Below, piece after piece: positions 59,274 to 64,000 of a stretch of DNA of 64,000 nucleotides. The stretch comes from Mariniblastus sp964414815 (GTDB lineage Bacteria; Planctomycetota; Planctomycetia; Pirellulales; Pirellulaceae). The notes beneath the pieces were generated by a model. The model saw only the letters and a list, made by a program, of their open reading frames with translations, was not told the origin of the DNA and did not search any database. Position 1 is the stretch's first letter; each line of letters begins with the position of its first letter. Where the stretch lies: contig CAYPXY010000005.1 in the NCBI GenBank assembly GCA_964414815.1, positions 110,391 to 174,390 on the forward strand, given 5' to 3'. The translations under genes were made by a program, and so were the position numbers.

Positions 59274-61562
59274 CTATTCCAGATCATAGAACCGCCAATT
59301 GGATTTGAAATTGCGGTCCGGTTTTTCGTCCAGCAGGATTGCCCGGATCATCTCAACGGGGATGCGGCCCTCCTGCATGATGCGATCGTGGAACTCGCGG
59401 CTGGTCATCTTTCCTGACTTGACCAGTGCCTCATGCAGATTGCGGAACTGCAAACCGCCCAGCATATAAGCGGTCTGATACAGCGGAGGATACATTCCGC
59501 CGAACGAACGCCGGACTTCGCCTTCGGCACCAAAACGCTCGAAGCCGACATTCTCGACCAGGAAATCAACGCATTGCTGGGGCGTCATCATGCCCAGGTG
59601 AAAACTCAACGAGAAAATAATTCTCGCGCAGCGATGGGATCGCCACACCAGAAATCCGATCCGGTCTTCCGGCGTTTGGGCAAACTCACGTTCGTACAAA
59701 ATCATTTCCCAGTAAAGCGCCCAACCTTCCGTCCAGAAAGGGGTTCCCAATCCGCCGCGGTAGGTCCGGTAGCGGGCCGACATGAAGGACTGCAAGCCAT
59801 GCCCTGGGATCAGTTCATGATGCACCGTGGCTCGCGCGAAATGGACATTGTTGCCGCGCAGACTTTGCAGCTTTGCGTCTTGCGGCATCGAACTGACCGG
59901 AAAGGCCACGGTCACGACTTCACCACCGGTAAAAAAGGGCGTGACCAGCTGCTGCTCGGCAGGCATCATCCGCATCCGCCATGTTTCGTTGGCCAGCGGA
60001 GGAACCGTCAGCAGATCATGTTGCCGCAAATAATCAACGGCTTCATCGGAAAGTTGCCGAACCAAATACGGCTGCTCGCCGGGATCGAGGTGAATCGACT
60101 TGACGTGCTCGACGGCAGCTCGCCAATCGTCGCCGAACCCCAGTTCGCCCGATGCTTTGACCAACTCCTTGCGACACCATGCCAGTTCGCGATTTGCAAT
60201 CTCGATCAATTCTTCGGGGGCGTAGGGAATCATTTCATGAGCCAGTTCAACCAGGAGCGCTTCGCGGCCAATTGCTCGGCCCCGAATGCCGCTCTGGTCG
60301 TCCACCAGTTCACCCGAGGTGGAGCCCAGTTCAAGCCGCGCCAGTCCATACTGAATTTGATTGCGCAGCAACACATAGTCCACCCGTTCTGCTGTATCGA
60401 GACTATCGAAATCAATGTTATCCAGTGCCGCCGACCATTGCCACAGTCGTTGACGCGACTGATCCATCCCTCGCCGGCCGCGCGGTTGACGTCCGCCGCG
60501 CTGACCTTGCTGTTGATATTGCTGAATGATCGATTCCATGCGACTGGGATTCATCGACATCATTGCCTTCAGGTCGGGTACATCATCGACCAGCAACTCA
60601 CGTGAGGAAAAAAGCGACAAACGCCCCTCGGGTGCCTCGAACGACGGCAGGGCAAGATTGAAAGTTCTCCATTCGCTATTGTCTTCTTCTGATTCGCTTG
60701 ATTCCGTCAGAGCTTGCAGGGCTTTGACATAACGCTCGAGATTGGTGTTTGCTTCGCCGAAGGGCTGGGTGACCCACCAAGTGAACTGGGGATCGTAGCC
60801 ATCGTAGAATGAAAACCAAGCCAGAAGCGTCGCTCGCAAAGCGTCGGCATCTTCGGCCGCTCGTTTCACCTTGGCCACTGTCCACGTGGAGGACGGAGTG
60901 GATTCCGATGCTTCGGCCTTGCTGGATGCGTTGAGCGCATCGACAAGCTGTTTGACCATTTGAGCGACTTCGGTGACTTGACGGGCCATCTCGACGGCAT
61001 CGACGGGTTCGACTTTCGCCCGGGCTTCCGCCAGATCGACAATGATCGATCGAAACGGGAGCAGCGATGTGGTTTCAATCGACCCCAAGGCTGCGGATTC
61101 ATTCTCAGCCATCTGGGTATAGATGTCTTGCAACAATCGGTGATAATCGGCTCGTGTCAATTCGCAGAATGAATCGGTTTCAAGTGCGCTGACGGCCTCG
61201 AGCCAGTTCCGGTAAAACTGGCGAAAACGTTCTTGCCGGGATGCTGATTGCTTGGTCGCCCAGTATCGTTCGAGGATTCGCCGATCTGCCTGGTAGCGGC
61301 CCACCACGCCCCGCAATTTGCTGCGAGGTGCGTCGGCCGCGGGCAATTGCAATGACAAACGGCTTGCCGCCGGGTCCTGTTCGGCTTCGCCCTCTGCAGG
61401 TTTGTAAGTTAGATCCGGAGCTTCGACCTGCTTGGCGGAATCGGTGGTTGACTCGGCGTTCTGTTGGGTCGCGGAAGCTTCCGTATCCTGCCAGCTTGCC
61501 GCCGAAACACAAGTGATTTGGAAGTTAACCGCCAGAAAAACGCAGGCAATTTGTCGGATCAT
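59274..61562 (-). CDS. Exported DUF885 (metallopeptidase-like) protein
   Basis: 762 residues from the ATG at 61562, where a signal peptide begins (MIRQIACVFLAVNFQITCVS); the frame is open to 61676 but that extension is not signal-like. After a low-complexity linker the helical DUF885 domain runs to the C-terminus. Its zinc-site motif TVHHELIPGHGLQSF (HExxxxH form) and a downstream EGWALYWEMI with the expected Glu are present. QQYQQQGQRGGRQPRGRRG near residue 385 is an odd Gln/Gly/Arg-rich insertion. DUF885 proteins are thought to be metal-dependent peptidases or hydrolases of exported substrates. Confidence 0.9.
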   Translation of the reverse strand: MIRQIACVFLAVNFQITCVSAASWQDTEASATQQNAESTTDSAKQVEAPDLTYKPAEGEAEQDPAASRLSLQLPAADAPRSKLRGVVGRYQADRRILERYWATKQSASRQERFRQFYRNWLEAVSALETDSFCELTRADYHRLLQDIYTQMAENESAALGSIETTSLLPFRSIIVDLAEARAKVEPVDAVEMARQVTEVAQMVKQLVDALNASSKAEASESTPSSTWTVAKVKRAAEDADALRATLLAWFSFYDGYDPQFTWWVTQPFGEANTNLERYVKALQALTESSESEEDNSEWRTFNLALPSFEAPEGRLSLFSSRELLVDDVPDLKAMMSMNPSRMESIIQQYQQQGQRGGRQPRGRRGMDQSRQRLWQWSAALDNIDFDSLDTAERVDYVLLRNQIQYGLARLELGSTSGELVDDQSGIRGRAIGREALLVELAHEMIPYAPEELIEIANRELAWCRKELVKASGELGFGDDWRAAVEHVKSIHLDPGEQPYLVRQLSDEAVDYLRQHDLLTVPPLANETWRMRMMPAEQQLVTPFFTGGEVVTVAFPVSSMPQDAKLQSLRGNNVHFARATVHHELIPGHGLQSFMSARYRTYRGGLGTPFWTEGWALYWEMILYEREFAQTPEDRIGFLVWRSHRCARIIFSLSFHLGMMTPQQCVDFLVENVGFERFGAEGEVRRSFGGMYPPLYQTAYMLGGLQFRNLHEALVKSGKMTSREFHDRIMQEGRIPVEMIRAILLDEKPDRNFKSNWRFYDLE

Positions 61563-61628
61563 GTTGAAATCAATGCAATGGTGTTTTGGAATTAAAAAGA
61601 ACCAACCGAGCAATTTCGGTCCACTTCT

Positions 61629-61750
61629 GGTCTGGTGGACTCCTCCGTTGCCACTTAAAGGCAACACCAGAATCATAACCCGAAGCGTTAGCGAGGGACG
61701 ATACTTTGTCCCTCGCTAACGCTTCGGGTTGGGATTTCCACCAGCCAGCC
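61629..61750. repeat. Nested palindromic repeat, family F copy 3
   Basis: Inner arms 61672-61699 and 61708-61730 contain CCCGAAGCGTTAGCGAGGGA and its complement, with an 8-nt loop. Compared with copies 1 and 2, GCGTAAGCG has become GCGTTAGCG on the left and CGCTTACGC has become CGCTAACGC on the right, a compensatory exchange. Outer arms GGTCTGGTGGA and TTTCCACCAGCC are shared with copy 2, and a small hairpin GTTGCC/GGCAAC lies at 61647-61665. It is the first part of the 700-bp gap between the DUF885 and glyS genes. Confidence 0.9.
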
Positions 61751-61868
61751 CTACCTCACACTATAAACTGCCGACCGCAATCTGCCAGTCTCAAACAGAC
61801 CGTATCGGCCAGGTTTTATGGGTGAGAAGTACTTTGTTTAACCTCTATGGAGTGCGGGACCCCATAAA

Positions 61869-62120
61869 TAGCCGCAAGCCGTCGAGGGTTGTGCCAAAAT
61901 CGTACTTTGAATGCCGAAATCGCTCCATCAGCAACCCCCAAAGGCGCGTGGAGTACCGGGATGCTGGTATTTTATTGGTAGGCAACTTGATTTCGGAGGC
62001 TGCACCCTGCCGTCGCGCCTGCGCCGACCACCTCTCGATCTTCCCGCATCCATCCTTGGCTGATCGGCTATTCAAGATAACTGCAAACCATTTGCAGTCG
62101 GCTTCGGCTTGCGGCTAAAC
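61869..62120 (+). repeat. Family A structured repeat, copy 4
   Basis: About 252 bp, left end slightly eroded (TAGCCGCAAGCC), right end intact. The internal stem GAGGGTTGTG pairs with CAGCAACCCCC imperfectly. All conserved blocks (AACCCCCAAAGGCGCG, GCCGTCGCGCCTGCGCCGAC) are present. Unlike the other three it lies between two genes on the same strand (DUF885 and glyS). The rest of the gap to 62262 has only a segment like CTCTGTGCCTCAGCGTCTCT (62210-62230) as at 36.5 kb. Confidence 0.9.
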
Positions 62121-62262
62121 GGTTTGGCCCGAACGGCTGCGAGATTTTCTTACCCCCAATCTTCCTGCCAAAATAGCTCACACCAAGTCTCAACAATGTC
62201 GCGCGCTACTCTGTGCCTCAGCGTCTCTGTGCGAGAACCTTCCCATATACGGAATGTCTGCT

Positions 62263-63870
62263 CTATCTCCCACATCGCTCGCGAATCACCTGTTCACAAT
62301 CTTCGATTTTGATCCGCTCCTGCTGCAACGTATCGCGATCGCGGATCGTGACGGTTTTGTCTTCGAGCGTTTGCGTATCGACGGTGATGCAAAACGGTGT
62401 TCCCGCTTCGTCTTGACGGCGGTAGCGGCGGCCGACAGCGGCTTTCTCGTCATAGAAAACGGTGAAGTGGCGTTTGAGGTCGAGATAGATTTCTTTCGCA
62501 ATCTCCGGCATGCCATCTTTTTTGACCAGTGGCAAAATCGCGGCCTTGATCGGAGCGAGTCGCGGATGGAATTTCATCACCACGCGCGTCTGTAGCTTGC
62601 CGTCTTCATCCGGAGCCTGATCCTCGTGGTAGGCTTCGCAGATAAACGCCAGCGTCGCACGATCCGCTCCTGCGGACGGCTCGATCACGTGCGGAATATA
62701 TTTCTCGCCGGTCAGGTCATCGCGATACGAAAGCTCCTTGCCGCTACCTCTCCATCGCGGTTTGCCGTTCTCGTCCAGCTGCAATGTCAACGGACAGGTT
62801 TTTTCGTCGAGCTTGCCTTCCATATGGCTTCGCAAATCGAAATCGCCTCGATGAGCCACGCCCTCAAGTTCGCCAAACTCGCCCGCAGCCATAAACGGAA
62901 ACGCGTATTCAATATCGGCCGTACCGATCGAATAATGGGCCAGTTCCTCCTGATGATGTTCTCGCATCCGCAACCTGCCGTCCGGAATTCCCATGTCGTG
63001 ATACCACTTCAGACGGCGATCGCGCCAGTACCGATACCACGCCTGCGAATCATCTGGATGACAGAAAAATTCGATTTCCATCTGCTCGAATTCCCGTGAA
63101 CGAAACGTGAAATTCCGCGGCGTAATCTCATTGCGAAAGCTCTTTCCGATTTGCGCGATGCCCAGCGGCAGCCGGTGCCGTGTACTGTCGAGAACGTTTT
63201 TGAAGTTCACAAAAATTCCCTGCGCCGTTTCCGGACGCAGAAACGCCGTTCCTTCTTCGCCCGAGAGTGCTCCCACAAAGGTCTTGAACATCAAGTTGAA
63301 CTCACGCGGCGGAGTCAGCGTTCCAGGTTCTTTCGCGTCCGGACCGACCACGTTTTCGAAATCGTCAACTTCTGTCAGGTTTTTGACTGCTCCGTCCCAT
63401 TGCAGCGACTCCACATCCTTTCCTCGCAAATTGAAAACCTTGAGCGCCTGCTTGGTGATGTAATCTTCTTCATCGTCGCCAGACGGCGCGGTGACAAAGT
63501 ATTTCTTGCCCTTGGCGGAGACCCAGCGGCCGCTCAATTGGTCGTGACGATACCGCTTCTTGCTCGCGCGGCAGTCCACCATGAAGTCGTGAAACAGGTC
63601 ATAGTGTCCCGAACATTTCCAGACTTGTGGGTGCATGATGATCGAACAATCCAGTCCCTCCATGGCATACGGCGATGGAGCGCCCGGTAGCGTGCTCATA
63701 TCGTCATGCCCCGTGACCATATCCTGCCACCAGGCGTTCTTGACGTTTCGCTTCAGTTCGACTCCCAGCGGTCCATAGTCCCAGAATCCCTGCAGACCTC
63801 CGTAAATTTCGCTTGATTGAAAAAGAAATCCCCGGCGCTTGCAAAGGGAGACAATGGTTTCCATGTTCAT
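62263..63870 (-). CDS. glyS: Glycyl-tRNA synthetase, dimeric (archaeal/eukaryotic-like) type
   Basis: 535 residues. It is the alpha2 class II enzyme: RGFLFQSSEIYGGLQGFWDYGPLG at the N-terminus, motif 2 RNEITPRNFTFRSREFEQME, and motif 3 near LKRHFTVFYDEKAAVGRRYRRQDE, with GTPFCITVD in the anticodon-binding domain. It attaches glycine to tRNA-Gly. The ATG at 63870 or the one two codons later may be used. A heptad leader ends at the start codon. Confidence 0.97.
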   Translation of the reverse strand: MNMETIVSLCKRRGFLFQSSEIYGGLQGFWDYGPLGVELKRNVKNAWWQDMVTGHDDMSTLPGAPSPYAMEGLDCSIIMHPQVWKCSGHYDLFHDFMVDCRASKKRYRHDQLSGRWVSAKGKKYFVTAPSGDDEEDYITKQALKVFNLRGKDVESLQWDGAVKNLTEVDDFENVVGPDAKEPGTLTPPREFNLMFKTFVGALSGEEGTAFLRPETAQGIFVNFKNVLDSTRHRLPLGIAQIGKSFRNEITPRNFTFRSREFEQMEIEFFCHPDDSQAWYRYWRDRRLKWYHDMGIPDGRLRMREHHQEELAHYSIGTADIEYAFPFMAAGEFGELEGVAHRGDFDLRSHMEGKLDEKTCPLTLQLDENGKPRWRGSGKELSYRDDLTGEKYIPHVIEPSAGADRATLAFICEAYHEDQAPDEDGKLQTRVVMKFHPRLAPIKAAILPLVKKDGMPEIAKEIYLDLKRHFTVFYDEKAAVGRRYRRQDEAGTPFCITVDTQTLEDKTVTIRDRDTLQQERIKIEDCEQVIRERCGR

Positions 63871-64000
63871 TTTTAGTCAGTAGTTGGTTGTCAGTGGTCA
63901 GTGGTCAGTGGTCAGTTGCTGGTTGTCAATTGTCAGTTGTTGGGGGGCAGAAGTCAGAAGTCAGAAGTCAGAAGTCAGAAGTCAGAAGTCAGAAGTCAGA
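63871..64000 (-). repeat. Heptad-repeat leader of glyS, running off the window
   Basis: Next to the start (63871-63946) the coding strand carries ACTGACC and ACTGACA heptads ending TAAAAATG, like nusA. From 63947 to the window edge there are at least seven exact tandem CAGAAGT units (plus strand). The array is the promoter-proximal part of the gene's leader and may continue beyond base 64000. Confidence 0.85.

Noticed and set aside
59433..60605. 390-residue open frame on the plus strand
   Set aside because: Opposite the DUF885 gene with its HExxxxH site; no domain recognised.
61432..61719. Open frame ending in a peptide like IITRSVSEG
   Set aside because: Known type of artefact from reading a family F palindrome; overlaps the DUF885 start region.
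63947..64000. Tandem CAGAAGT units as a coding repeat
   Set aside because: They lie upstream of the glyS start and encode no supported protein.

Overview
The window looks like chromosomal DNA of a planctomycete (Planctomycetales/Pirellulales type). The reasons are two ECF sigma factors each paired with a large membrane-anchored Ser/Thr kinase, a DUF1549/DUF1553 protein with CAQCH followed by a Tat-exported DUF1501 protein, a DUF4058 protein, a formylglycine-generating enzyme, weak use of Shine-Dalgarno sites, and palindromic repeat families that recur in planctomycete intergenic DNA. No rRNA, tRNA, CRISPR array, integrase or transposase was found.

Layout. 1-15.4 kb is a signalling island: kinase 1 (cut by the window edge) diverging from sigma factor 1; a membrane protein, an SPFH-like coiled-coil protein with a C-terminal zinc ribbon and a zinc-ribbon/FHA protein in a row; kinase 2 co-transcribed with sigma factor 2; a degenerate F1-ATPase beta paralogue; a HicA-like two-gene pair; then a zinc-ribbon kinase with a papain-fold protease and a small unknown protein. 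pdxA follows. 16.5-26.8 kb is a surface-glycan locus built as two divergent arms around an intergenic region with about 14 T in a row: FkbM methyltransferase, sulfotransferase and glycosyltransferase-FkbM fusion on the minus strand; CDP-paratose-epimerase-like enzyme, glycosyltransferase paralogue and MsbA-like exporter on the plus strand. 26.9-35.6 kb is housekeeping on the minus strand: nusA, infB, rbfA, an endonuclease-III-fold protein, a YebC-type regulator and an L-serine dehydratase. 37-42.4 kb holds the DUF1549/DUF1501 pair and an HxlR regulator diverging from a YcaC-like hydrolase and a pirin. 42.7-64 kb mixes housekeeping (priA, nadD, trpB, trpA, rnhA, glyS) with DUF4058, an exported FGE, an orphan haem-type sensor kinase, SRPBCC/GyrI, DUF533, DUF2156 and DUF885 proteins.

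Between genes, the window is unusually rich in palindromic repeats. Family A is about 250 bp, four copies, nested inverted repeats, all in one orientation, three of them in divergent promoter regions. Family F is nested palindromes in three copies with compensatory arm changes. Families B, C, D, E and G are shorter. Five genes have G-poor, 7-nt-periodic leaders that end at or next to the start codon. The points most worth following are the P-loop-less F1-beta paralogue, family A, the heptad leaders, the zinc-ribbon signalling island and the beta-domain shared by three glycan enzymes.
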